A stretch of DNA of 64,000 nucleotides from NCBI RefSeq assembly GCF_004137795.1, contig NZ_NWTM01000003.1, positions 248,001 to 312,000 of the forward strand. Direction: 5' to 3'. Made by a program: the position numbers and the translations under genes. A model generated the notes under the pieces. It searched no databases, had not been told where the DNA came from, and worked only from the letters and a program-made list of their open reading frames with translations. Shown here piece after piece: positions 1 through 8,666 of the stretch (positions are counted from its first letter, which is position 1; every line of letters begins with the position of its first letter). The DNA is from Pectobacterium zantedeschiae. GTDB taxonomy: Bacteria > Pseudomonadota > Gammaproteobacteria > Enterobacterales > Enterobacteriaceae.

Positions 1-1
1 T

Positions 2-1312
2 CGGGATAAAAGCATAAAAAACAAATTATTACATAGCGTTATTTTATGCATAGTTGGATTCTTGGGTATACTGTTCCCAGCTACTTATCTTGAAAGCAAT
101 CAATCATTTTTTGAAAAAATAATCCATAGTACGATCAGTTTAGTTTTTTGTATTACCGCATGGATTACATTCATAGTATTTTCAAGAATAAAGGGAAATA
201 CATATAATAAATTAAGTAAAAATTACATTTTCTTTATATTCATTTCTATTTTTATAGGTTCGATTTTTTCAGCCATATCTTATGGTCTATATCTACTTTC
301 TACAAGCAGCGATGAGAAAATATTTATTCTCTCAAGAAAATGGTTTAGCGAAGAACTCAGTTCTGGTGTCATTTTCGTTTTTTTATTTCTAAAGGCAATA
401 AAAAACATAAAGAATGTTTTTTCGGTATCAAAGCATTCAATTAGAAAACCATCATTTATCTTTTACTATATCATTATTATTATTTTTTGCATCGCCTACT
501 TAAATATCACATTAAGTGTATTAGCAATACTACCATTGATCTACCTCTCCTTATCTCATTCATTTAACAAAATAATTATTATTTGTGCTGCAACTGGTAT
601 GGCACTGAATTATATTTATATAAAAAGATTAATAGATGTTCATGATAAAATAGATAAAGACTATTTATTTGAACTGTCTTATTTATTTCAAATAAACACA
701 TCATTCATTATAATAAGTGTAATAATCGCATCATCATTTATTAATAAATATAAAAAAAACATAAAGCGAATAGAATTAATAAGTAACCATGATGCACTGA
801 CTGGTATGTTAAATAGACGATCACTCAATCAACATCTGAAAAATATCGTTAACTCCACGCGAGGTGGAGAAAATAGAGTGATGTCTTTATTTATACTTGA
901 TATTGATCACTTCAAAAAAGTTAATGACACCTATGGGCATGCTGTCGGCGATAATGTCATCAAAGAATTTGCTGCAACCCTTAAGCAGTATACTCGGCCT
1001 CAGGACCTGCTATGCCGATGGGGAGGAGAAGAATTCTTAATAATCGTCCAGGGTCTCTCTGTAACTGAGTGCTTAGATATAGCTGAGAGAATTCGCTTTA
1101 TTATAGAGAACTCCTCACTAACGATTTCGGATGGTCGCACCGTTCGATATACGACCAGTATAGGTGTAAGTTTTTTTCATCTGGAAAGAATTGAAGATTT
1201 TCATGACGCGTTTAAAGAAGCGGATAAATTGTTGTACAACGCAAAAGAACAGGGACGCAATCGCGTAAATTCAAGCGCTGATGTAAATTCGGTAACAAAA
1301 CCAATAGCATGA
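2..1312 (+). CDS. membrane diguanylate cyclase (GGDEF), 5'-truncated by window edge
   Basis: Predicted to make cyclic di-GMP from two GTP at the inner membrane. The C-terminal ~170 residues are a GGDEF domain. Counted from an in-frame TTG at position 62, the signature is GGEEF at residues 321-325. An RxxD inhibitory site (RPQD) lies five residues before it, so the enzyme looks active and product-inhibited. The N-terminal ~240 residues hold about eight hydrophobic segments and look like an integral membrane sensor, but I cannot name the domain family. The reading frame is open back to base 2 with no stop and no good start, so the gene begins outside the window. The sensor half is far more AT-rich than the GGDEF half, which suggests transfer or domain shuffling. 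The signal sensed is unknown. Confidence 0.9.
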   Translation, partial: RDKSIKNKLLHSVILCIVGFLGILFPATYLESNQSFFEKIIHSTISLVFCITAWITFIVFSRIKGNTYNKLSKNYIFFIFISIFIGSIFSAISYGLYLLSTSSDEKIFILSRKWFSEELSSGVIFVFLFLKAIKNIKNVFSVSKHSIRKPSFIFYYIIIIIFCIAYLNITLSVLAILPLIYLSLSHSFNKIIIICAATGMALNYIYIKRLIDVHDKIDKDYLFELSYLFQINTSFIIISVIIASSFINKYKKNIKRIELISNHDALTGMLNRRSLNQHLKNIVNSTRGGENRVMSLFILDIDHFKKVNDTYGHAVGDNVIKEFAATLKQYTRPQDLLCRWGGEEFLIIVQGLSVTECLDIAERIRFIIENSSLTISDGRTVRYTTSIGVSFFHLERIEDFHDAFKEADKLLYNAKEQGRNRVNSSADVNSVTKPIA

Positions 1313-1398
1313 AAATACCTTTTATTAAAAGGGAAAACCTATATCATCGGAACGCTATTCACAGATGAAAAATGAAAGATCAAGGTAGAGATTCTGCT

Positions 1399-2901
1399 AT
1401 GCAATCACCAAAGAAGTGGCTCATTTTGGCCATTGTTTCCAGCGCACTATTCCTGATTGTTATCGACATGACGGTGCTGTACACCGCGCTCCCAACACTG
1501 ACTCATGATTTGCACGCCTCTGCATCCGATAAGCTATGGATCGTTAATATCTATGCGCTGATTGCCTCTGGCTTGCTGCTGGGGATGGGCACCTTGGGTG
1601 ATAAGCTGGGTCATAAACCTTTATTTATTGCCGGGCTGGTGGTCTTTGGTGCAGCATCATTGTTTGCCGCCTATTCGCCCACCCCCGGTATGCTTATCGC
1701 CGCTCGCGCTCTACTGGCGGTTGGTGCAGCGATGATGATGCCCGCCACGCTATCGATTATTCGTCTGACCTTCACCGATGAACGGGAACGCGCATTGGCG
1801 ATTGGTATCTGGGCGGCGGTAGCATCCGGTGGCGCGGCGTTTGGCCCCGTCATGGGCGGAATACTGCTTGAGTACTTCTGGTGGGGGTCGGTTTTCCTCA
1901 TTAATGTACCGGTCGTACTGCTTGCGCTCATCATGGGAATCACCGTGATCCCACATCGGCCGGGTAACGCTTCACACCGCTGGGACTTCATCGGCTCTCT
2001 ATTAATTATGGTGGGTCTGATTGGTGTCACCTATGCCATAAAAGAGCTGGGCAAACGGATTCCTTCTTATGAAGATGCGCTAATCGCACTGCTGATCGGC
2101 GTGGCGTTTATCACGCTGTTCGTTCGGCGACAGCGTAACAGCGAGCATCCTTTAGTCGATTTTTCCCTCTTTCGCCTACGGCCTTTCAGCGCTGCCGTGG
2201 CTGCGGCCATCGTGGCTGCCGCCGCACTGATCGGTATGGAACTGGCTTTCACACAGCGGCTACAGCTGGTTGTCGGACTATCCCCGCTACAGGCCGGATT
2301 GTTTATTTTACCGCTGTCGCTGGCTTCCTTTATCTCCGGCCCATTAACCGGAAAGATATTGCCACGCGTGAATAGTGGAACAATGCTAGCCGCTGGCCTG
2401 TTGATTTCGGGGCTGGGGATGGGAAGCTATCTGCTGCTGCACAACGCCTCTATCATCATACAAGTTATCAGCCTAACGGTGATTGGCGCAGGTGTGGGTT
2501 CGACCATGACTGCCGCATCAAGCACGATTATGCAGGTTGCGCCTGCTGAAAAGGCGGGTATGGCAGCGTCAATCGAAGAAGTGTCCTATGAGTTGGGGGG
2601 CGCGACGGGTGTGACGCTGATGGGCAGTTTGCTATCTTTCGCTTATTCCGCAACATTTATACTGCCCGTCGGATTTTCCGCACCGGATACCGCCTATGAC
2701 AGCCTGGACGAGGCATTAATTTTTGCCGAATCCTTGCCGGAAAATATGCAGCGTATTCTCACCGCACAAGCACATTCCGCCTTTGATTCTGGATTTTCGG
2801 CCGTGCTGGCAACCGCAACGCTAATCCTATTGCTGACCTCCGCCTTCGTCTGGACAACGCGTCATAATAAACAGCAGCGTAATCAGGCCGCAGATGCATA
2901 A
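1399..2901 (+). CDS. MFS drug efflux transporter, DHA2 (SmvA/EmrB-QacA-like) family
   Basis: Predicted proton-driven multidrug exporter of the inner membrane. The protein of about 500 residues fits the 14-helix DHA2 subfamily. It has an early membrane acidic residue (VIDMTVLYTALP) and a motif A-like loop (GTLGDKLGHKP). It also has a motif C-like segment around GGAAFGPVMGG. The N-terminal region resembles SmvA, the methyl viologen and cationic biocide exporter, more than EmrB. No EmrA-type membrane fusion partner is adjacent. The start is uncertain: an ATG at 1372 has no visible ribosome site, while the ATG at 1399 has a weak purine stretch upstream and gives the usual N terminus. It ends before a hairpin shared with the convergent lipoprotein operon. 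The substrate is not known. Confidence 0.82.
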   Translation: MQSPKKWLILAIVSSALFLIVIDMTVLYTALPTLTHDLHASASDKLWIVNIYALIASGLLLGMGTLGDKLGHKPLFIAGLVVFGAASLFAAYSPTPGMLIAARALLAVGAAMMMPATLSIIRLTFTDERERALAIGIWAAVASGGAAFGPVMGGILLEYFWWGSVFLINVPVVLLALIMGITVIPHRPGNASHRWDFIGSLLIMVGLIGVTYAIKELGKRIPSYEDALIALLIGVAFITLFVRRQRNSEHPLVDFSLFRLRPFSAAVAAAIVAAAALIGMELAFTQRLQLVVGLSPLQAGLFILPLSLASFISGPLTGKILPRVNSGTMLAAGLLISGLGMGSYLLLHNASIIIQVISLTVIGAGVGSTMTAASSTIMQVAPAEKAGMAASIEEVSYELGGATGVTLMGSLLSFAYSATFILPVGFSAPDTAYDSLDEALIFAESLPENMQRILTAQAHSAFDSGFSAVLATATLILLLTSAFVWTTRHNKQQRNQAADA

Positions 2902-2925
2902 CACCACGGACACACCCGCTAAAGG

Positions 2926-2958
2926 CAAAAAAAACGCCGTTCAATAGCGAACGGCGTT
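2926..2958 (-). terminator. rho-independent terminator of the lipoprotein operon
   Basis: A perfect 10-bp stem (2933-2942 with 2949-2958, six-base loop) is followed on the minus strand by a run of eight T residues. It lies between the convergent MFS gene and the DUF799 lipoprotein gene and best serves the minus-strand operon. Confidence 0.85.
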
Positions 2959-3001
2959 GATGATTTGGCTACGGTAATTTAGCCTGATACAGCATCATAA
3001 C

Positions 3002-3661
3002 TCAGTAGGTTTCTTTACCGTACTGTAGTGAGCGAGGCCCGTACAGCATACCGCGTGCGTGACCTGCCGCCAGCAGACGTGCGCTAGTCACACCCGCAAC
3101 ATCGTGGCCTTTATCGGAGATCGTGTCCGCGATTTGATTCACAGCAGCCTGCACCAGAATACCGATGATGCCACCGTTAGCATTTGACTGCTGCTCGTTG
3201 CTGGAAGCCGTTGCACTTCCGCTCCACAGCAGTTTACCTGTACGCAGATCAACCAGACGTGCATCCGCAGAAACGCGGGTTTCGCTATTAATCACGATGT
3301 ATGACGTGCCGTACTCTTTCACGTCCAAATACAGCGCAGCATCAGCGCCAAAGATTTGATGCAGCTTTGCCGTACTCAACGCATGGATATCCGACGCGGC
3401 AGATAAACCATTCTGTTTGAACGTTTCATCCACTACCGCAACAGGCAATACGTAATAACCTGATTCTGCCAGCGGGTAGGTGACTTGTGAAAGCAGGCTG
3501 TAGCTTGCTTTCACATCAGGAGAATGGTTAACCGGCGGTAAGACCAGAATAGACTTAGGCTTGCTTTGCTTAAATGACGTGTAGTCATAAGGTACGGGTT
3601 TAGCACAGCCAGTCAGCACAAGCGCAAAAACCAGACCACATAATCCTAAGAAACGATTCAT
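3002..3661 (-). CDS. DUF799/GNA1162-family lipoprotein
   Basis: Predicted outer-membrane or periplasmic lipoprotein of 219 residues. The signal peptide ends in a lipobox (LVLTGC), with the acylated Cys at about residue 19. The mature part (KSILVLPPVNHS, later RVSADARLVDLRTGKLLWSG) fits the DUF799/GNA1162 family, a fold related to the TolB- and CsgG-type nucleotide-free domains that help assemble envelope structures. It overlaps the upstream DUF4810 gene by 4 bp and is the last gene of a three-gene operon with a CsgG-like lipoprotein. No curlin or other secreted subunit gene lies nearby. The role is unknown; a small outer-membrane secretion or anchoring complex is a reasonable guess. Confidence 0.8.
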   Translation of the reverse strand: MNRFLGLCGLVFALVLTGCAKPVPYDYTSFKQSKPKSILVLPPVNHSPDVKASYSLLSQVTYPLAESGYYVLPVAVVDETFKQNGLSAASDIHALSTAKLHQIFGADAALYLDVKEYGTSYIVINSETRVSADARLVDLRTGKLLWSGSATASSNEQQSNANGGIIGILVQAAVNQIADTISDKGHDVAGVTSARLLAAGHARGMLYGPRSLQYGKETY

Positions 3662-4017
3662 TTAATATTCCCTTTATTTTTACTCAACAGGAAGTCCATG
3701 AAAGGTGCTGATTCAGGGAATTTCGCTTTTTCAGTTTCAAACTGTTGGCGAGCTTCACTATCACGGCCAGTGTTGGCGTACAGCAACCCAAGTTGAGCAT
3801 AGAGTCCCGGCGGGACTGGTTTATTTGCGGCTTTCGCTTTTTCGATCGATTCATTCAGAGCAAGGATCTGTTGTTCTGGACCGACTTTATCTTGTTGATA
3901 ATAATCATAAAGTGCAGGCTGATATTTGTCCCAGCTGTAAATCGTTTTCGGCGCGGACGCGCAGCCAGCCAGTACCGCTACTGCCAATAGCAGGGTAACT
4001 TTCTTATGAGATAACAT
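3658..4017 (-). CDS. DUF4810-family lipoprotein
   Basis: Small lipoprotein of 119 residues with a lipobox (AVLAGC; Cys at about 19). The mature chain has a YSWDKYQPALYDYY segment and a TPR-like helical stretch (PPGLYAQLGLLYANTGRDSEA) typical of DUF4810. It is the middle gene of the CsgG-like/DUF4810/DUF799 operon, with a 4-bp overlap to the next gene and 18 bp to the previous one, which suggests tight co-expression. The constant co-occurrence of these three families suggests one envelope complex, but no function is established that I can name. Confidence 0.8.
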   Translation of the reverse strand: MLSHKKVTLLLAVAVLAGCASAPKTIYSWDKYQPALYDYYQQDKVGPEQQILALNESIEKAKAANKPVPPGLYAQLGLLYANTGRDSEARQQFETEKAKFPESAPFMDFLLSKNKGNIK

Positions 4018-4035
4018 TGTTATATTCCTATTCCA

Positions 4036-4707
4036 TTAGTTCGCTGGGCGCCAGGCACCGCTTTCAATTCCTGCAACCAGATTATTGACGGCTTCACGAA
4101 TAGCCAAATCCAGAACTTTACCGTTCAGTGTCGAGTCATAGCTGGCTGTGCCACCAAACCCGATAATTTCACGGTTGGACAACGTGTATTCGCCCGCACC
4201 TTGTACGGAATACACCACTTCAGACGTTTGAACGTTCACCACATTCAACGTGGTTTTTGCGTAAGCAACCTGTGTTTTACCGCGGCCAAGGATGCCCCAC
4301 AGCTGATGGTCACCGACTTCTTTGCGACCAAACTCAGTCACATCACCGGTAATCACATAGCTCGCGCCTTTCAGCGTCTGCGTTTGTCCTTTAATACCGG
4401 CTTCCGCTTTCAGCTCTTCCATATTGGTGCGATCCAACACATTAAAGCGGCCGCTCTGCTGGAGATGGCTAACAAGAATGGTCTTGGATTGATTACCTAA
4501 ACGGTCGACACCATCAGAAAAAATACCGTTCATATAGTTAGAGCGGTTTTCAAATTTTCCGATGGAAATCGGGCTGCGAACCCCCTGATAAGGCGTACTG
4601 TAAGAAGTGACTTTTTGTGCTTCTACGGTACGAGAAGACTCTGTGGCACATCCGCTCAATAACGCAGCTGACATGAACACAGAACAAAGAACGACTTTTT
4701 TATTCAT
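4036..4707 (-). CDS. CsgG/HfaB-family lipoprotein
   Basis: Lipoprotein of 223 residues of the CsgG family, whose founding member forms the outer-membrane pore for curli subunits. The lipobox is ALLSGC. The family pattern is visible: PISIGKFENRS, a DRTNMEEL segment, and ASYVITGDVTEFG. The start is placed at 4707 because an AAGGGA ribosome site precedes that ATG at good spacing; the longer frame to 4746 has none. It leads an operon with DUF4810 and DUF799 lipoproteins and has no curli genes (csgA, csgB, csgE, csgF) beside it. It therefore probably belongs to a different, non-curli envelope system. Confidence 0.82.
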   Translation of the reverse strand: MNKKVVLCSVFMSAALLSGCATESSRTVEAQKVTSYSTPYQGVRSPISIGKFENRSNYMNGIFSDGVDRLGNQSKTILVSHLQQSGRFNVLDRTNMEELKAEAGIKGQTQTLKGASYVITGDVTEFGRKEVGDHQLWGILGRGKTQVAYAKTTLNVVNVQTSEVVYSVQGAGEYTLSNREIIGFGGTASYDSTLNGKVLDLAIREAVNNLVAGIESGAWRPAN

Positions 4708-5135
4708 AACACTATCCCTTAGTGACAATCCATTAACTCTGAGCAAAGCCCTGTTATTGATTCATAATGAAAATGCCGTGAAAACACCACTTAGCTACAA
4801 CACTGTTTTGCTGCATTTAAATAGCGCTCGATATTATGAGGGGCGTAAGGAAAAGTAACGAGTTATTTCATGGTGAAATTAACAAAAATAATCGGAAATC
4901 AGAATTTTTACCCGAGATAAGACACGGTAAACCAGATAAAAAACAAGGTTATATGCAACTATGCCATTACTTTCACATAACATCACAACTCACTGAAACG
5001 ATTCAATAATTTTATTAATAACCTGCACGAAATTTAACATTAACCGACTTTTTACCTGCTCTATATCAAGGTCAACGTGTTATCCAGCTATTAGGATAAA
5101 GACCATGATCGAGTGATCCAGGGTGGGAAAAGGTA
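4708..5135. other. 428-bp divergent intergenic region
   Basis: This region separates the minus-strand lipoprotein operon from aegA. It is AT-rich and must hold both promoters. I looked for a sigma-54 promoter and for paired FNR half-sites, as expected for formate-linked genes, and found none that convince. A GGGAAAAGG ribosome site precedes the aegA ATG. No gene or RNA is evident. Confidence 0.5.
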
Positions 5136-7160
5136 ATGAACCGATTTGTTATTGCCAGTACTCAAGACTGTATGGGGTGCCATGCATGTGAAATCGCCTG
5201 TGTAATTTCACACAATGACGAACAATATCCAGATAGCACCGCGGTGTTTCAGCCCAGAATCAAGGCGTTCAATACGCCGACACTGCGGGCTGCCGTGACA
5301 TGTCGCCACTGTGAAGATGCACCCTGTGCCAGCGTGTGCCCAACGCAGGCCTTGATCAGAAAAGACAATAGCATTCAGCTCGTTCAGGAAAAGTGTATCG
5401 GCTGTAAAAGCTGTGTACTGGCTTGTCCATTCGGCGCAATGTCCATGGTGGCAACTCCCACAGACAACAGCACCGTTGCCCATAAATGTGACCTCTGCGC
5501 CGATCGCCCAGAAGGGCAAGCGTGTGTAGAAGCCTGCCCAACTCAGGCATTGCAATTAGTCAGTGAACACACGTTAGCGGCTCGTCGCCAGGAGAAACAA
5601 CAGGCGATGGCGCTGCGATCCTCTGCGCACTGGCAGCGTGAAACACCTGTGCTGAAAGCGCTGACGGCCAATCCGCTTAGCAAAAGAAAAAACTGGCCGC
5701 GCCGGGATGCCGAGAAAAAACCGCTGATCCAAAGAACCTCCACGTTTGATGAAATCTATCATGGCTTCACCACGCAGCAGACGGAAGATCAAGCTGACCG
5801 CTGCCTCTCCTGCGGCAAACGGGCAATCTGCGAGTGGACCTGCCCGTTGCATAACAATATCCCCGAACTACTGAGTCTGGCGAAACAGGGGCGCATTCTT
5901 GAAGCCGTAGAGCTATCGCACCAAACCAGCAGCCTGCCAGAAATCTGTGGCCGGGTGTGTCCCCAGGATCGGCTATGCGAAGGAGCCTGTACGCTGGGTA
6001 AAGAGTACGGGGCCATCACCATCGGTAACGTTGAGCGCTACATTACCGATACCGCAATGGCTATGGGGTGGTCACCTGATATGACGAGAGTCGTTCCCAG
6101 CGGAAAGCGCGCAGCGATCGTCGGCGCAGGCCCGGCTGGGTTAGCCTGTGCCGATGTGCTGGCACGCAACGGCGTGCAGGCCGTCGTGTTCGATCGCCAC
6201 CCGGAAATTGGTGGATTGCTCACATTCGGCATTCCGTCGTTCAAGCTGGATAAAGAAGTGCTGATTCATCGCCGTGAAGTGTTCAGCACCATGGGAATCG
6301 AATTCCAGCTAAATACCGAAGTAGGGAAAGATATTTCTCTGGCTCAGCTTCTGGATGACTATGACACCGTTTTCCTCGGTGTAGGCACCTACCGCTCGAT
6401 GAAAGCTAACATTGATAATGAAGATGCCCCTGGCGTCTTCGATGCGCTTCCCTTCCTGATTGCCAATACCAAACACGTTATGGGGCTACCTGAATTAGAC
6501 GATGAACCCTATATCTCGATGGCGGGAAAACGCGTTGTAGTACTCGGCGGTGGAGATACCGCGATGGACTGCCTGCGCACGTCCGTCCGCCAAGGTGCGA
6601 TATCCGTAACCTGCGCCTATCGCCGCGATGAAGCCAACATGCCAGGCTCGAAAAAAGAGGTTAAAAACTCCCGCGAAGAGGGCGTGGAGTTCATGTTTAA
6701 CGTTCAGCCACAAAAAATCTGCCTTAATGAACAGGGCGAAGTATGTGGCATCAGCCTGGTTCGCACTGAATTGGGCGAACCGGATGCCAGCGGCCGTCGT
6801 CGTCCGCGCCCTATTCCTGATTCTGAATTCATTCAGCCTGCGGAAGCCGTGATAACCGCATTCGGCTTTCAGTCACACAGTATGCCGTGGCTGGAAGACG
6901 CCGATGTTGGTCTGGATAACTGGGGATATATCACTGCCCCTCTTGATGGTCAGATGCCTTGTCAGACTAATCATCCGCGTATTTTTGCTGGTGGCGATGC
7001 CGTGCGCGGTGCCGATCTGGTGGTGACCGCTATTGCCGACGGGCGCAAAGCCGCATTGGGTATGATTGCGACAATGGGGCTGACTGCCGTCACGGGCGCC
7101 ATCCCCGCTAATCCGCAGCGTCCCGAGATGAATGCAACTCGCGAGGAGCTACGCTCATGA
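5136..7160 (+). CDS. aegA: AegA/YgfT-like oxidoreductase: ferredoxin domain fused to GltD-like flavoprotein
   Basis: Predicted cytoplasmic electron-transfer flavoprotein of 674 residues. The first ~150 residues form a polyferredoxin with four Cys clusters: CMGCHACEIAC at about 12-22, CRHCEDAPCASVCP, CIGCKSCVLACP and CDLCADRPEGQACVEACP. A glutamate-synthase small-subunit-like part follows: a Cys-rich adrenodoxin-type N region (CLSCGKRAICEWTCP), an FAD Rossmann site (GAGPAGLACAD) and an NAD(P) site (VVVLGGGDTAMDC). AegA and its paralogue YgfT act in formate-dependent anaerobic uric acid breakdown in E. coli. Whether that holds here is inference. The stop overlaps the next ferredoxin gene by 4 bp (ATGA), so the two are an operon. 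AegA versus YgfT cannot be separated by eye. Confidence 0.88.
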   Translation: MNRFVIASTQDCMGCHACEIACVISHNDEQYPDSTAVFQPRIKAFNTPTLRAAVTCRHCEDAPCASVCPTQALIRKDNSIQLVQEKCIGCKSCVLACPFGAMSMVATPTDNSTVAHKCDLCADRPEGQACVEACPTQALQLVSEHTLAARRQEKQQAMALRSSAHWQRETPVLKALTANPLSKRKNWPRRDAEKKPLIQRTSTFDEIYHGFTTQQTEDQADRCLSCGKRAICEWTCPLHNNIPELLSLAKQGRILEAVELSHQTSSLPEICGRVCPQDRLCEGACTLGKEYGAITIGNVERYITDTAMAMGWSPDMTRVVPSGKRAAIVGAGPAGLACADVLARNGVQAVVFDRHPEIGGLLTFGIPSFKLDKEVLIHRREVFSTMGIEFQLNTEVGKDISLAQLLDDYDTVFLGVGTYRSMKANIDNEDAPGVFDALPFLIANTKHVMGLPELDDEPYISMAGKRVVVLGGGDTAMDCLRTSVRQGAISVTCAYRRDEANMPGSKKEVKNSREEGVEFMFNVQPQKICLNEQGEVCGISLVRTELGEPDASGRRRPRPIPDSEFIQPAEAVITAFGFQSHSMPWLEDADVGLDNWGYITAPLDGQMPCQTNHPRIFAGGDAVRGADLVVTAIADGRKAALGMIATMGLTAVTGAIPANPQRPEMNATREELRS

Positions 7161-7678
7161 ATCAATTTGTTATTGCCGAAGCAGAAAAATGTATCGGTTG
7201 CCGGACCTGTGAGATAGCCTGCGCGGTAGCCCATAGCGGTGGTCAAAGTGCGCAACTGAAACCTTCTCACTTCTTTCCCCGCCTGAAGGTCGTCAAAAGC
7301 GCCAGCATCAGCGTTCCCGTTCTTTGCCGCCAGTGTGAGAATGCACCCTGTGCCAGCGTATGCCCGAATGATGCACTGGTACGCGATCGGGATAGCATTC
7401 AGGTTATCCAGTCCCGCTGCATCGGCTGCAAAAGCTGCGTCGTCGCCTGTCCCTTCGGTGCCATCAATGTGGTGACAAAAGCCTCAAATGACGAAGGGGA
7501 AGCGCTCCTCGCACAAAGCGAAGTCCACAAATGTGATTTGTGCGTGGATGTGGCCCAGAGCCCTTCCTGCGTCAGCGTATGCCCGACATCAGCGTTACGG
7601 TTAGTGACAGCAGATGATCTGCGTAAACAGACGTTAGAAAAACAGCGGCGTTCAGCGTTGGGGTGGCCGAGCCATTAA
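7157..7678 (+). CDS. HydN/YgfS-like four-cluster 4Fe-4S ferredoxin
   Basis: Electron carrier of 173 residues with four cysteine clusters (CIGCRTCEIAC, CRQCENAPCASVCP, CIGCKSCVVACP, CDLCVDVAQSPSCVSVCP). This is the layout of HydN, YgfS and DmsB-type subunits. It closely parallels the N-terminal ferredoxin part of the upstream aegA product, so one probably arose from the other by duplication and fusion. It starts inside the aegA stop (ATGA), so expression is translationally coupled. HydN works with formate dehydrogenase H and YgfS with YgfT in E. coli. Here the partner is most likely the AegA protein. No formate dehydrogenase or hydrogenase gene is in the window. Confidence 0.85.
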   Translation: MNQFVIAEAEKCIGCRTCEIACAVAHSGGQSAQLKPSHFFPRLKVVKSASISVPVLCRQCENAPCASVCPNDALVRDRDSIQVIQSRCIGCKSCVVACPFGAINVVTKASNDEGEALLAQSEVHKCDLCVDVAQSPSCVSVCPTSALRLVTADDLRKQTLEKQRRSALGWPSH

Positions 7679-7866
7679 AACAGACTGGAATGTGGCGGAC
7701 AGGGAAAGATCGCCACAAAAGCACGATGTAGGAAATTCGTTGCGCCTAATTAATAATTATCGCCGATTTATCCATCGATTTTTCTTTAGATCACATATTA
7801 GTCTGATAATATGCATTGGTAATGCCTGATAGGTTCCCATCTTTTATCACGATCACGGAGTGAACA

Positions 7867-8610
7867 ATGACCTGCCATTTTGTCAGGTGGACAAGCACGG
7901 AAGCGCTTCCTGACTTACAAAGACTGCCCGATAGGCTTATCTCATCAACACAGGGTTTTTCAACCAAACGCCGCGAGCGTTATCTGAAAAGCCGCGTGCT
8001 GCTGGCTGAGATGATGTTCTATTTCTTCGGCTATCCACTATTGCCCACGCTGCTGGAGTCCCCTGAAGGACGCCCTTATTTTGCCGATCCTAATATGCCC
8101 AATTTCAGCATCGGCTATGCAGGCAATACCATCGCCATCCTCCTGAGTGAAGAAGGAAGCGTGGGTATGGATATCGAAATCGTTCATGTCAGGCCAACGA
8201 ATCAGGTCGTCCCACAAATGCAGGCGCAGACGCAGGCCGAACAGGCGTGGATCGATGCTCAGCGCGATCCGTTAGAAGCGGCAACGCAACTCTGCACCAT
8301 CCGCCAGTCACTGATGAAAATCCCTGGCGTAAACAGCCATCCTCCCAATCATCTGAAACTCCACCCCGCCTCTGGCAGACTGCGTTCAACCAACATCCCC
8401 GCAGTAGAAGTGATGAGCGATGTTGATGATTATCTTGCATGGGCCTGCGCCCACGTCCCCACACTTAATCGATTGATCATGTGGAAATACACATCAGCAT
8501 CGGGAATGAGAAAATCAGGGGAAATTCTACAGCAGCAGCGCCAGTCTGTACGCTATATGAAATTAACCAGCCATACGCTAGAAAAAGCCGCCTCTACCGC
8601 TTCACAATAG
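7867..8610 (+). CDS. yieE: YieE-family 4'-phosphopantetheinyl transferase homologue
   Basis: Resembles YieE, a predicted phosphopantetheinyl transferase of 247-249 residues. Such enzymes move phosphopantetheine from CoA to a serine of carrier proteins. The family's metal-binding GxDxE motif is present as GMDIE at residues 100-104, preceded by NFSIGYAGNTIAILL. The second family motif, W-x-x-K-E-A, is not recognisable: the matching region reads TIRQSLMKIPG, as also in my recollection of E. coli YieE. Activity is therefore uncertain. The neighbours adeP and yieH are its neighbours in E. coli too. The aryl polyene operon further right has two carrier proteins and no transferase of its own, so a link is possible but untested. 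Confidence 0.78.
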   Translation: MTCHFVRWTSTEALPDLQRLPDRLISSTQGFSTKRRERYLKSRVLLAEMMFYFFGYPLLPTLLESPEGRPYFADPNMPNFSIGYAGNTIAILLSEEGSVGMDIEIVHVRPTNQVVPQMQAQTQAEQAWIDAQRDPLEAATQLCTIRQSLMKIPGVNSHPPNHLKLHPASGRLRSTNIPAVEVMSDVDDYLAWACAHVPTLNRLIMWKYTSASGMRKSGEILQQQRQSVRYMKLTSHTLEKAASTASQ

Positions 8611-8633
8611 CCAGCCGCCGCATAGCCTGCTGA

Positions 8634-8656
8634 GGCTCCGGGAAAAACCCGGAGCC
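8634..8656. terminator. bidirectional terminator hairpin between yieE and adeP
   Basis: A perfect 9-bp GC-rich stem (GGCTCCGGG with CCCGGAGCC) and five-A loop lie between convergent genes. There is no long T run on either strand, so efficiency is uncertain. Confidence 0.65.
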
Positions 8657-8666
8657 ACGAACAATA

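Noticed and set aside
4708-5135. Sigma-54 promoter or FNR box expected before aegA
   Set aside because: No GG-N10-GC type element with correct context and no paired TTGAT/ATCAA site could be found by eye.
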